Source: Candidatus Latescibacterota bacterium | GTDB lineage: Bacteria; Latescibacterota; UBA2968; UBA8231 | Direction of reading: 5' to 3' | NCBI GenBank assembly: GCA_022826515.1 | Contig: JAJDUT010000074.1 | Span: forward strand, 1 to 22,376 | Length of the DNA stretch: 22,376 bases | In this document: positions 1 to 7,410 of the stretch, piece by piece | Layout of the letters: each line of letters begins with the position of its first letter | Numbering within the stretch: position 1 is the first letter of the stretch | Notes under the pieces: model-generated | Seen by the model: only the letters and a program-made list of their open reading frames with translations | Databases searched by the model: none | What the model was told of the DNA's origin: nothing | Program-made: the position numbers and the translations under genes

Positions 1-203
1 AAGATAGCTGCTACTTGCTTGTCGCTCAACCCCTGGTTGTAGAACCGCACGTCGGACAGGCTGCCGCTGAATGGGCCGAATTGGCCGCCGCCGATGTGCA
101 ACGGCTCTTCCAGTTCCAACTCAATTGGTTCGCAGTTTTCACCCAATCCTGCAGATGGCTGGGGAAGTGGTTCCTGCCGGCCTGGAGAATCTTCCCTTGA
201 CAT
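1..203 (-). pseudogene. 3' remnant of a LamG-domain (concanavalin-like) protein gene, cut by the window edge
   Basis: Read on the minus strand from the ATG at 203, the frame stays open to the left edge. It ends in a typical last third of a LamG jelly roll: EEPLHIGGG, then FSGSLSDVRFYNQGL, then SDKQVAAI. LamG domains of this type are usually about 150 residues, in large secreted or surface proteins of environmental bacteria, and bind carbohydrate or protein ligands. Only about 40 recognisable residues remain here. An in-frame TAA lies two codons upstream of the ATG and the plus-strand arsR promoter begins at 197, so the N-terminal part is missing. I read it as a 5'-truncated gene remnant. Whether the ATG is ever used cannot be told. 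The stop lies outside the window. Confidence 0.6.
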
Positions 204-226
204 GCAACCTTACGGTTGTGTATTAT
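197..226 (+). promoter_or_regulatory. Sigma-70 type promoter of the arsR-VOC operon, probably giving a leaderless mRNA
   Basis: A perfect -35 hexamer TTGACA (197-202) is followed after 18 bases by TATTAT (221-226), a 5 of 6 match to the -10 consensus. Transcription would start about seven bases later, near 233-235, which is at the ATG (235) of the ArsR gene. No Shine-Dalgarno sequence lies before that ATG, so translation from a leaderless transcript is the simplest reading. The promoter lies at the edge of the broken LamG gene. Confidence 0.7.
205..218. promoter_or_regulatory. Inverted repeat in the promoter spacer, likely ArsR operator
   Basis: CAACC (205-209) and GGTTG (214-218) form a perfect 5-bp inverted repeat around TTAC. 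It sits exactly between the -35 and -10 elements of the arsR promoter. ArsR-family dimers bind such palindromes and block RNA polymerase, so autorepression is the likely role. The assignment rests on position and symmetry only. Confidence 0.5.
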
Positions 227-234
227 AGGTGTGC

Positions 235-507
235 ATGCAAAAAGACTTGGTCTACAAGGCGCTCGCGGATCCAACGCGGCGGTTGATGCTCGACGAGCTC
301 TGTGAGCGCAAGGAGCAGACGCTTTACGAGCTCACGGCGCGTTTGATCGTGCGACATGAAGTCGCCATCTCCCGACAGGCCTTAGCCAAGCACATTGATG
401 TCTTAGAGAAGGCAGGGCTCGTAAGCTCAGAGAAGCGCGGCAAGTATCGGATGCTTGTCTTCAACGATGAACCGATCAAGGGTGTCATGAATCGATGGCT
501 TAAGTGA
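235..507 (+). CDS. ArsR-family winged-helix transcriptional regulator
   Basis: A 90-residue winged helix-turn-helix repressor. It opens with the family hallmark YKALADPTRR (residues 7-16), has a recognition helix around SRQALAKHIDVLEKAG (about 47-62) and a beta wing around SSEKRGKYRML. There is no CxC metal site, so it is not an arsenic or cadmium sensor of the classical kind. It resembles the ArsR subgroup found beside VOC/glyoxalase or SRPBCC genes, which is what follows 27 bases downstream. A GTG at 229 is in frame, but it lies upstream of the predicted transcription start, so I prefer the ATG at 235. The ligand is unknown. It probably regulates itself and the VOC gene through the palindrome at 205-218. 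Confidence 0.88.
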   Translation: MQKDLVYKALADPTRRLMLDELCERKEQTLYELTARLIVRHEVAISRQALAKHIDVLEKAGLVSSEKRGKYRMLVFNDEPIKGVMNRWLK

Positions 508-534
508 CACTATGAAAAGAAAAAGAGGCCAGAT

Positions 535-918
535 ATGCACATTACACTCACCAGCGTTTTCGTAAGTGACCAGGACGAAGCTCTGAGGTTCTACACGGAG
601 ACCCTCGGCTTTGTGAAGAAGCATGACGTGCCTGTGGGGGAATTCAAGTGGCTTACCGTCGTCTCGCCCGATGACCCGGATGGGACCGAGCTTCTGCTTG
701 AACCAAATGAAAACCCGGTAGCACAAGTATTTCAGAAAGGGATATTTGACCAAGGCATCCCAGCGACCTCCTTTGGTGTTACGGACATCTATGCAGAGTA
801 TGAGAAACTGAAGTCACTGGGCGTAGCTTTTACGATGGAGCCAACAGAATTGGTCAACGTCACTATTGCGGTCTTTGACGACACCTGTGGCAACCTGATC
901 CAGATAATGCAGACGTAA
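535..918 (+). CDS. VOC superfamily protein (glyoxalase/bleomycin-resistance/dioxygenase fold)
   Basis: A 127-residue single-domain VOC protein, normal length for the family. Visible features are the opening strand HITLTSVFVSDQDEALRFY with His2, the LGFV turn, the central GTELLLEPNE with Glu56, and the closing strand GNLIQIMQT. VOC proteins bind a divalent metal through such His/Glu/Gln positions and act as glyoxalases, dioxygenases or antibiotic-binding proteins; this one's substrate cannot be read from sequence. A Shine-Dalgarno AAGAGG (523-528) precedes the ATG by six bases. It follows the ArsR gene and is probably its target. Base composition is nearer 50% GC here than in the roughly 60% GC flanks, which fits acquisition together with arsR. 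Confidence 0.85.
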   Translation: MHITLTSVFVSDQDEALRFYTETLGFVKKHDVPVGEFKWLTVVSPDDPDGTELLLEPNENPVAQVFQKGIFDQGIPATSFGVTDIYAEYEKLKSLGVAFTMEPTELVNVTIAVFDDTCGNLIQIMQT

Positions 919-933
919 CGACGACCGACCAGA

Positions 934-1095
934 CTATCCCGAAGGCAGGTCAGGCGACGAGGACGCAAATTCGACGCTGTGGAGGCCGTTGTCGCGGGCT
1001 AGGCGCGTCAGGCCCTCGGGGGTATGGGGATCAACGGCACGGCCAGCTTCTTTGTGAGCGCCGGTAAAGCTCCAGGCGCAAAGTCCGATATTCAC
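934..1095 (-). pseudogene. Truncated xylose-isomerase-like TIM-barrel (sugar phosphate isomerase/epimerase) gene, 5' fragment
   Basis: A GTG at 1095 on the minus strand, with AGAGGA (1101-1106) five bases before it, opens a 53-codon frame ending in TAG at 934-936. The residues match the start of AP-endonuclease-2-type TIM-barrel isomerases: MNIGLCAWSFTGAHKEAG, DPHTPEGLTRLARDNGL and HSVEFAS. Full-length members are about 270-300 residues, so roughly four fifths are missing. The break lies just before the end of the VOC gene on the other strand. It sits 27 bases downstream of hisS on the same strand and was probably the last gene of that operon. Such enzymes often accompany enolase-superfamily dehydratases like the one at 2456. 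I read it as a broken gene with its start signals still intact. Confidence 0.7.
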
Positions 1096-1122
1096 AGCAT
1101 TCCTCTTTTGATTGGGTTCAGC

Positions 1123-2451
1123 TTACAGCTTCGTCTGCAAGTAGGACACCACTTCGTCGTCCTTCACGTCATAGCTCGATCCATCGCGCATGTCCTTCAC
1201 CTGCCAGACGCCTTTCTCCAATTCGTCCGGTCCGCCAATCAGGGCGATGGGAAAGCCCTTGCGGTCGGCGTATTTGAGCTGCCGACCCATGCCTTTAGCC
1301 TCTGGATACAGTTCGGTGCGGAGGCCAGCTTGCCGCAAGCGGCGCGCGAGGGCGATGTAGGACGGCAGGGCTTCGGCAGAGAACTGGACGATGAAGACGT
1401 CGGCAGATGTAGCGGCGTCCTGCAAAAGCTCCAGCGCCTCCATCGCAGCCATCAGCCGGTCTAAACCCAGAGAAGCACCAACGCCGGGCAAGTGCTGCTT
1501 GGTGTAGAGGCCAGCCAAATCGTCGTAGCGCCCGCCGCTACAGACCGAGCCGATCGCTGGCAGATCGCCGAGCAAGGTCTCATAGACAGTGCCAGTGTAG
1601 TAGTCGAGGCCGCGAGCAATGGACAGGTCAATCGCCAAGCGATCTTGGGGAAAACCGGCTCCCTCAAAGGCGTCCACGAGCTGACGCAGGTTGGCAATTC
1701 CCTCAGAAGCGCGATCATTGTCTCCGCAGGAACGTTCGATCTGATCGAGAATCTCGGCATTCGCGCCCGCAGTCTGCACCGTCGCCAAAATGTGTTTGGC
1801 CTGTTCGCCAGAGACCGAAGCCGTCTCGCTCATCTCGGCGGCGACCTTTTCCGCGCCGATTTTTTGCAACTTGTCGAGAGCGCGGAGGATGGCTGCCGAC
1901 GCCTCGGCCAAACCAAGCGATTCGAGCAGACCGTTAAGGACTAAGCGGTTGTTGACGTGGATCGCAAAGCGCTCAAAACCCAAGGCCGCGAGCAAGTCGT
2001 GGATGACGAGTACCGTTTCAATATCCGCGGCATTGGCGTCAGTGCCGATGGTGTCAAAATCGCACTGGTAGAACTCGCGGTAGCGCCCATGCTGGGTGTT
2101 CTCGCCGCGCCAGACCGGGCCGATGTGGTAGCGCTTGAAGGGGGTGCCGAGCTGGCCGATGTGCTGGGCGGCAAAGCGGGCAAAAGGTACGGTTAGGTCA
2201 AAGCGCAGAGCCACGTCGCGGCCCCCGTGATCCGCGAAGCGATACATTTGCTTGTCGCTCTCGTCGCCGCCTTTGCCAGTTAGTATCTCGCTGTATTCAA
2301 GCGCGGGCGTGTCGATGGGAGCGAAGCCGTAGGAGCGGAAAACCGCGCGGGCCTTGTCGATCAATTCCTCGCGCGGCATGGCCAAGGTAGGGGGAAAGTC
2401 GCGGAAGCCCTTGAGGGTCCGCGGCGGGATCAGATCTCTTTTGTTAGACAT
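1123..2451 (-). CDS. hisS: Histidyl-tRNA synthetase
   Basis: A class II aminoacyl-tRNA synthetase of 442 residues that charges tRNA-His in the cytoplasm. Motif 1 lies near residues 27-56. Motif 2 is around RYHIGPVWRGENTQHGRYRE (107-126). The HisRS-specific loops are RGLDYYTGTVYE (280-291) and SGGRYDDL (305-312), and motif 3 is GVGASLGLDRL (323-333). The C-terminal anticodon-binding domain covers about 350-442. All key elements are present and the length is normal. The ATG follows the stop of the enolase-superfamily gene by four bases with no clear Shine-Dalgarno sequence, so translation is probably coupled. An essential gene last in an operon with metabolic genes is unusual but not unheard of. 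Confidence 0.97.
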   Translation of the reverse strand: MSNKRDLIPPRTLKGFRDFPPTLAMPREELIDKARAVFRSYGFAPIDTPALEYSEILTGKGGDESDKQMYRFADHGGRDVALRFDLTVPFARFAAQHIGQLGTPFKRYHIGPVWRGENTQHGRYREFYQCDFDTIGTDANAADIETVLVIHDLLAALGFERFAIHVNNRLVLNGLLESLGLAEASAAILRALDKLQKIGAEKVAAEMSETASVSGEQAKHILATVQTAGANAEILDQIERSCGDNDRASEGIANLRQLVDAFEGAGFPQDRLAIDLSIARGLDYYTGTVYETLLGDLPAIGSVCSGGRYDDLAGLYTKQHLPGVGASLGLDRLMAAMEALELLQDAATSADVFIVQFSAEALPSYIALARRLRQAGLRTELYPEAKGMGRQLKYADRKGFPIALIGGPDELEKGVWQVKDMRDGSSYDVKDDEVVSYLQTKL

Positions 2452-2455
2452 AGGT

Positions 2456-3589
2456 TTACCAGTTTGTAAAGGAGCCGTCTTCGCGGCGCAGGATCGGGCC
2501 GCCGAGCCACTTGAACTCGTAGTGCTCGGCAGCTTCGTCGTTGAATTCTATTCCCAAACCGGGAAGCTCCGGTGGTAAGATGCAGCCAGACTCATAGGGC
2601 AGTTGCACCGGAAAGATATCTTCCATCACGGTGTGGCCGATGAGGCCGCCCTCTTGCACGGCGAAATTGTCACAGGCAATGTCGAGGTGGACACAGGCTG
2701 CGGCCGAGACCGGGCCGAGGGGATTGTGCGGGACGATCTTGATGTAGTGCGTCTCGCACCAGTTGGCCACTTTGCGCGCCTCGGTCAGCCCGCCGACGAT
2801 GCACAGATCAATCCGCGCATAGTCCAGCAACTCCTCTTCGATCATCTGCCGGAACTCCCACTTGGTCGCGTAGTGCTCGCCAACGGCCAGCGGACAGCTT
2901 ACGTGATGGCGCACCTGGCGATAGGTCTGGGGGTTTTCGCAGCGCAGCGGATCCTCGATGAAAAAGGGATCGTACTCCTCGAGCTGGCGACCGAGGCGGA
3001 TGGTGTCGGGCGGATCGAGACGAGTGTGGACGTCAATGCAGATTTCGATTTCCGGCCCGACGGCTTCGCGCGCGGCAGCAAAGTGGGCGATTGAATCGCG
3101 GACAGCCGTACGCGGTTCGAGAATCCCGTCGCGGTCAAAGACCGACATCCGCAGGTACTTCCAGCCCTCGGCGACCCGTTCCTGAGCTGCGCGGGCCGTA
3201 TCTGCGGGCGTCTTGCCGCCGATGCCAGTGTAGCAGAAGACGCGCTCGCGCATCTTGCCGCCCAAGAGCATGTACACGGGCTGCCCCAGTGCCTTGCCCT
3301 TAATGTCCCACAGCGCAATGTCAATGGCCGACATAGCAGCCGCGTTGATCCGGCCACCGGGAAAGAAATCGACGCGGAACAGCAGTTGCCAGATGTATTC
3401 GGTATTGAGCGGATCTAAACCGATGATGTGGCGCTTCATGTGCTCGATAGCGCCAACGCCGGCCTGCTCCTTCCAAGTAATGCCAAACTCGCCGACGCCG
3501 TACAAGCCGTCGTCGGTCTCGACCTTGACGAAGAGGTAATTGCGCGATCCGTGGCAGATGGGAAAGGTTTTGACGTCGGTAATTTTCAT
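2456..3589 (-). CDS. Enolase-superfamily (mandelate racemase/muconate lactonizing type) sugar-acid dehydratase
   Basis: A 377-residue protein with the two-domain enolase-superfamily layout: an N-terminal capping domain (about 1-120) and a TIM barrel. Metal and acid/base positions are visible as CIDVHTR (Asp186, His188), FFIEDPL (Glu212), LAVGEHY (Glu238) and VPHNPLGP (His288). The Asp-x-His pair and the PHNPLGP loop resemble galactonate and mannonate dehydratases, which remove water from an acid sugar to give a 2-keto-3-deoxy acid. The exact substrate is not determinable. AAAGGAG (3597-3603) precedes the ATG by seven bases. It lies 40 bases downstream of the UbiA gene and four upstream of hisS on the same strand. 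The TIM-barrel remnant beyond hisS suggests this was once a sugar-catabolic cluster. Confidence 0.88.
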   Translation of the reverse strand: MKITDVKTFPICHGSRNYLFVKVETDDGLYGVGEFGITWKEQAGVGAIEHMKRHIIGLDPLNTEYIWQLLFRVDFFPGGRINAAAMSAIDIALWDIKGKALGQPVYMLLGGKMRERVFCYTGIGGKTPADTARAAQERVAEGWKYLRMSVFDRDGILEPRTAVRDSIAHFAAAREAVGPEIEICIDVHTRLDPPDTIRLGRQLEEYDPFFIEDPLRCENPQTYRQVRHHVSCPLAVGEHYATKWEFRQMIEEELLDYARIDLCIVGGLTEARKVANWCETHYIKIVPHNPLGPVSAAACVHLDIACDNFAVQEGGLIGHTVMEDIFPVQLPYESGCILPPELPGLGIEFNDEAAEHYEFKWLGGPILRREDGSFTNW

Positions 3590-3629
3590 AGAAAATCTCC
3601 TTTAGTAGCTCCATAATATCAGGCCGCGA

Positions 3630-4520
3630 CTAGCCCAAAGCAAAGACGGCTTCGCCGACGACAATGGCAACAAGCCCCAAGAACATACCGACTTTGAGCA
3701 AGCGGCCGAGGTGGTCGTCGGCCAGCACAGCGCGCTGGCGATACAATTGCCAGAGGACGTAGCCGACCAAGGCGTGGACCGGCAGCAAAGCGAACGCGTA
3801 GAGTGCGCCGTAGATGCCCGTGAAAAACGGCATCCAAGTAAACCCGACCAACAGCAAGTACACGAAAGCCGCCAGCACCGCAGCTTGGACGCGCCCCCAA
3901 CACAAAGGCAAGGTGCGCTCGCCGCGGATCTGATCCCCGGCCACGTCCTCAATGTCCTTGACGATTTCCCGCCCCAAGTGAAAGAGAAAAGCAAAGAGCG
4001 CCGGAATCCACGAGCGCCCGATATCGCCAGCGGCCAAGGCACCATAGGGAAAGGCAATAGCCCCGACAAAAGCGACGAGCACATTGCCCCATAGAAGGCT
4101 ATGTTTCAAGGAGAGGCTATAGACGGCGAGTAAGGCAACAACGACTAGGGCGATTAATCCATGCCAAAGGCTGAGCCAGAACGCGAGCGCACAACCGGCG
4201 AGGGCGAGGAGCAGACTTTCTATTCGAGCCGCATTCGGGCTGAGACGACCGGAAGGCAAAGGGCGCAGCGGGCGGTTGATGCGGTCAACGTCGATGTCCA
4301 TCAGATCGTTAAAGGCATTGCCAGCGCCGTTGATTAACGCGGCAGAAAGAACGGCGAGCAAAATGACAGACCAAGCGGGAGCCTGATCTACGGTCAAAGC
4401 GCCAATGCCGACCGAGAGGGAGGTGATCAAGCCGTTGAGCGGCCGAGGCAGGAGGAAAAACGCGCTGAGTTGCGACAAGAGGTCCCGTTTGTGTACGATT
4501 AAAAGTTCATATAAAAGCAA
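3630..4520 (-). CDS. UbiA-family prenyltransferase, digeranylgeranylglyceryl-phosphate-synthase-like
   Basis: An integral membrane prenyltransferase with about eight or nine hydrophobic helices. It carries both Asp-rich motifs that bind Mg-diphosphate: NDLMDIDVDRINRP (71-84), followed by LRPLPSGR, and REIVKDIEDVAGD (184-196). The second motif is the form typical of geranylgeranylglycerol-phosphate geranylgeranyltransferases, and bacterial relatives are common in FCB groups. Ubiquinone or menaquinone relatives usually differ here. The acceptor could be a quinone ring or glycerol phosphate. The start is uncertain: TTG at 4520 gives 296 residues, and a TTG at 4478 would remove 14. Neither has a good ribosome binding site. 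The gene leads the minus-strand operon ending in hisS. Confidence 0.85.
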   Translation of the reverse strand: MLLYELLIVHKRDLLSQLSAFFLLPRPLNGLITSLSVGIGALTVDQAPAWSVILLAVLSAALINGAGNAFNDLMDIDVDRINRPLRPLPSGRLSPNAARIESLLLALAGCALAFWLSLWHGLIALVVVALLAVYSLSLKHSLLWGNVLVAFVGAIAFPYGALAAGDIGRSWIPALFAFLFHLGREIVKDIEDVAGDQIRGERTLPLCWGRVQAAVLAAFVYLLLVGFTWMPFFTGIYGALYAFALLPVHALVGYVLWQLYRQRAVLADDHLGRLLKVGMFLGLVAIVVGEAVFALG

Positions 4521-4579
4521 AGCAAAAAGGTCGCCGCCAAGACGCTTTCTTCAGCCAACGCGCGCGGGCAAATTTGCTC

Positions 4580-4608
4580 TTGACAGGTCCTAACGCGCAA
4601 AGTAGGTT
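4580..4608 (+). promoter_or_regulatory. Probable promoter of the M28 peptidase gene
   Basis: A perfect TTGACA (4580-4585) is separated by 17 bases from TAGGTT (4603-4608), a 3 of 6 match to the -10 consensus. It would start a transcript near 4615, about 30 bases before the ATG at 4644. The weak -10 makes this moderate. The 123-base region is shared with the divergent UbiA gene, for which I saw no convincing promoter. Confidence 0.45.
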
Positions 4609-4643
4609 CCCTAACGTTTTGTTTCTCAACAAGTAAGCTAGCC

Positions 4644-6707
4644 ATGAACTCAGTTAAAGGGGCGTTGTGCGCCTCTCTTTTTTTTATTAGCTCCGCCTTG
4701 GCCAATCAGCCCTTGGTCGGCGTGTCTTGGCAGACATCAAGCGAACTAACCGCGATTGCCGCGCTGAGCGAGCAAGTGCGCTACGTGGCGCGGAGCGTGG
4801 CTTTTGTCGAGGCCAGCGAAAGCGCAGTCGAGGAATTCACCAAGCGGGGATTTGCCATCCTCTGCCTCGACCGGCCGCGCACAGGCGACCGCTATTTTGT
4901 CGCCGACCATCTCCATTTTCCCCTGCCCCAAGGCGTTGAGTTGGTCTTTGATGGAGGGGGCGAATGGGCGCTCTTGCGGATAGGGCCAACCGCACGCTTG
5001 CACGAGACACCCCATTTCCTCTGGCCGCTGCCCAACAACTACAGCCTAAAAGGATGGCTAGATGTACCGCGCCGTGCGCCCAAGGCCCTGCAAACGGCCT
5101 CGCCAGCGGTAGCCGCCCTCATCGAGGAAGTCGCAGCCGAGCGCTTGCAAGCCCACGTCGAAACTCTCGCCCTAAAAGACCCGGCCTTGGGCAGCGTCCC
5201 CGGCAACCTGCGCAGCCGCTTTACCGTGCATCCAGAAATGGTCGAATCAACCGAGTACATCCGCTCGCAATTGGCCGCGGCCCTCGGCGACAGAGCAGTC
5301 AAACTGCATTCCTTTCCCATTGACTCGTGGCGCGTCACCTCCCACACCGCGCGGCGAGGCAACCCAGAACATGTACCGACCGACACCACCGCGTACAACG
5401 TCATCGGCACCCTGCCGGGCACCGATCCAGCAGCCGGGTACTACATCATCTGCGCTCATTACGACGCCACAGGTGTGCGCTCGGCCGGGGGTTGGGACTG
5501 GCAACGCGATCCAGCACCCGGTGCCGACGACAACGCCAGCGGCGTGGCCTTAGTCTTGGAGAGCGCTCGGCTGCTGGCCGGACAGCAATTCCCTTGGTCC
5601 ATCCGCTTTATCGCTTGGTCGGGCGAGGAATTGGGACTGCTCGGCAGCCAAGCGTACGCGGATTTGGCGGCCGAGCGCGACGACAACATTCTCGGCGTCC
5701 TCAACTTCGACATGATCGGCTTCAACGACTTGCAACAGCGGCTGGAGTTGGTGACGAATCCCGGTTCGCAGTGGCTGGCCAACGAGATGGTAGCCGCGGC
5801 TGAGCGCTACGGAATCGGTCTGGCTATCGACGTGTTCGAAGACCCGGGCTCGCGCATCAGCGACCACGCGCCGTTTTGGAGGCAGGGGTACGACGCGATC
5901 GTCGGTATTGAAAACCACCTGCCCGCGGACCCGACGACCTATGGAGTGCGCGAGGGGGTCTATCGGATCAACTCGCAGTACCACACAGTCGTCGATTTGC
6001 CCGACAGCCTCAACTGGGAGCTGATACGCCGCACCACCCAGCTAGCTGTGGCGACCTTGGCCCAATACGGGTTGGGGGAAGGCGCACCGAACTTGGCCGT
6101 TTTCACCGGAGACCTTCACAGCGACCGCGCGGACGATCTCCGCGTCCGCGTCAGCAACATCGGGCTGGGTGCGGTCGCCAGCAGCTTCTCAGTGCAGGTT
6201 TCGCAATGCGCGCTGGACTCCAGCCGGTGCGAGGTCATTCACCGGGAACAGGCACCGGAGGGATTGACGCCCGGCGCGAGCGCGGAATTGCACATCCCTT
6301 GGCAGCGATTCGGCGAGATGGTCTTTCTGATCGAAGTCGATGCAGAAGGGCAAATCAGCGAGGTCAACGAGGCCGACAACCGCGTCTTCCAGCGCCTGCG
6401 CCTAGTGCCGCAGTCGAAAATTGTGGTCTTTCCCAATCCCTTCCGCATCGGCAACGGCAGCGTGCTCCGCTTCAGCGGCGTACTCCTCAAATCCTCGGTG
6501 CAGGTCTTTGGCCCGGCCGGCGATCTAGTGTGGGAAGCAATTGAAGACGACAACGCGCAACGCCGCTTGGGGGCCGTGGCCAACGAGATGCTGTGGTACG
6601 GGGTCAACCACGCCAATATACCGGTCGGCAACGGCGTCTATATTTACACAATCCACTCCCCCGAAGGCACCCTGCTAATGAGAGACAAAATCGCAGTCGT
6701 GCGTTAA
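4644..6707 (+). CDS. Secreted M28-family zinc metallopeptidase with CARDB-like and FlgD/sorting-type C-terminal domains
   Basis: A 687-residue exported aminopeptidase-like enzyme. A signal peptide covers about 1-20, ending SSALA. The catalytic domain (about 190-475) shows the two-zinc M28 set: AHYD (His272), PGADDNASG (Asp295), SGEELG (catalytic Glu328, metal Glu329), NFDMIGF (Asp356) and YHTVVD (His447). Residues about 483-592 resemble a CARDB adhesion domain, with PGASAEL and ISEVNEADN. Residues 594-687 start VFPNPF and end DKIAVVR, the form of FlgD-like Ig or type IX sorting-like tails. The N-terminal 120-190 residues are unassigned. Such enzymes release N-terminal amino acids from peptides outside the cytoplasm. 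HAD follows 33 bases later. Confidence 0.92.
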   Translation: MNSVKGALCASLFFISSALANQPLVGVSWQTSSELTAIAALSEQVRYVARSVAFVEASESAVEEFTKRGFAILCLDRPRTGDRYFVADHLHFPLPQGVELVFDGGGEWALLRIGPTARLHETPHFLWPLPNNYSLKGWLDVPRRAPKALQTASPAVAALIEEVAAERLQAHVETLALKDPALGSVPGNLRSRFTVHPEMVESTEYIRSQLAAALGDRAVKLHSFPIDSWRVTSHTARRGNPEHVPTDTTAYNVIGTLPGTDPAAGYYIICAHYDATGVRSAGGWDWQRDPAPGADDNASGVALVLESARLLAGQQFPWSIRFIAWSGEELGLLGSQAYADLAAERDDNILGVLNFDMIGFNDLQQRLELVTNPGSQWLANEMVAAAERYGIGLAIDVFEDPGSRISDHAPFWRQGYDAIVGIENHLPADPTTYGVREGVYRINSQYHTVVDLPDSLNWELIRRTTQLAVATLAQYGLGEGAPNLAVFTGDLHSDRADDLRVRVSNIGLGAVASSFSVQVSQCALDSSRCEVIHREQAPEGLTPGASAELHIPWQRFGEMVFLIEVDAEGQISEVNEADNRVFQRLRLVPQSKIVVFPNPFRIGNGSVLRFSGVLLKSSVQVFGPAGDLVWEAIEDDNAQRRLGAVANEMLWYGVNHANIPVGNGVYIYTIHSPEGTLLMRDKIAVVR

Positions 6708-6740
6708 ACACACACTTTTGGTGTTGAAGAAGAGGAACTT

Positions 6741-7379
6741 GTGATTCGCGCAATTTTGTGGGATAACGATGGCGTGCTGGTGGATACCGAGGGGCTGTAT
6801 TTTCAAGCGGGGCGGGAGATCATGGCGACGCAGGGTGTCGAGCTGACGCAGGAGGATTTTGTCGAGCAGTCGTTGCAAAAGGGGCAAAGTGTATTCGACC
6901 TATTGCCCAATCAAGATGCTGAATTAATTGATCAATTGCGCTTGCGGCGCAATGCGCGCTACAGTGCGTTGTTGCGGGAACGCGTGCAGGTTTTGGATGG
7001 GGTGGTGGAGACGCTCAGGACATTACACGGGCGCATGCTCATGGGAGTGGTGACGGGGTCGCGGAAAGATCACTTTGACATCATTCACGCCCAGACGAAT
7101 CTACTCCAGTTTTTCGAGTTTGTGGTCGCGCGGGAAGACTACAAAGAAGCAAAGCCCCATCCCGATGCGTATTTGACGGCCATGCGGCTGCATGGGTTAG
7201 AACCTGAGACATGTGTTGTCGTAGAGGATTCTGAGCGGGGATGCGCCGCCGCCGCAAAGGCTGGGTTGCGCGTGCTGGTCGTACCGAATGAGTTGTCGCA
7301 ACACGGCGACTTTTCACCTGCGTACAAAGTGCTAGGCTCGGTGCAAGAGGTGGTGGGCGAAGTGGAGAGGTTGTGCTGA
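6741..7379 (+). CDS. HAD-superfamily phosphatase/phosphomutase (phosphoglycolate phosphatase or beta-phosphoglucomutase type)
   Basis: A 212-residue cytoplasmic HAD hydrolase with an alpha-helical cap of subclass I. Motif I is WDNDGVLVDTE (Asp8 nucleophile, Asp10 acid), motif II is VVTGS (Thr105), motif III is the Lys of EAKPHPDAY (Lys138) and motif IV is VVEDSERG (Glu162, Asp163). A phosphate ester of a small metabolite is the likely substrate; the sequence does not decide between phosphatase and mutase. The GTG start at 6741 is supported by AGAGGAA (6731-6737) directly before it. It probably shares a transcript with the peptidase gene 33 bases upstream, and ends convergent with the SirC-type gene. 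Confidence 0.9.
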   Translation: MIRAILWDNDGVLVDTEGLYFQAGREIMATQGVELTQEDFVEQSLQKGQSVFDLLPNQDAELIDQLRLRRNARYSALLRERVQVLDGVVETLRTLHGRMLMGVVTGSRKDHFDIIHAQTNLLQFFEFVVAREDYKEAKPHPDAYLTAMRLHGLEPETCVVVEDSERGCAAAAKAGLRVLVVPNELSQHGDFSPAYKVLGSVQEVVGEVERLC

Positions 7380-7410
7380 TTTTTTAGCCCAGCCATGGGA
7401 TATTCCCAAC

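Noticed and set aside
229..234. GTG at 229 as the arsR start
   Set aside because: It lies only two bases after the -10 box, before the expected transcription start, so it would not be in the mRNA.
6706..6725. Possible hairpin AACAC...GTGTT after the M28 peptidase stop
   Set aside because: Short and A/T-rich with no T tract; the HAD gene starts 33 bases later with a good ribosome site, so read-through is more likely.
7396..7408. Hairpin TGGGA-TAT-TCCCA between the HAD and SirC-type genes as a bidirectional terminator
   Set aside because: Five-bp arms with a 3-base loop and no T tract following on either strand.
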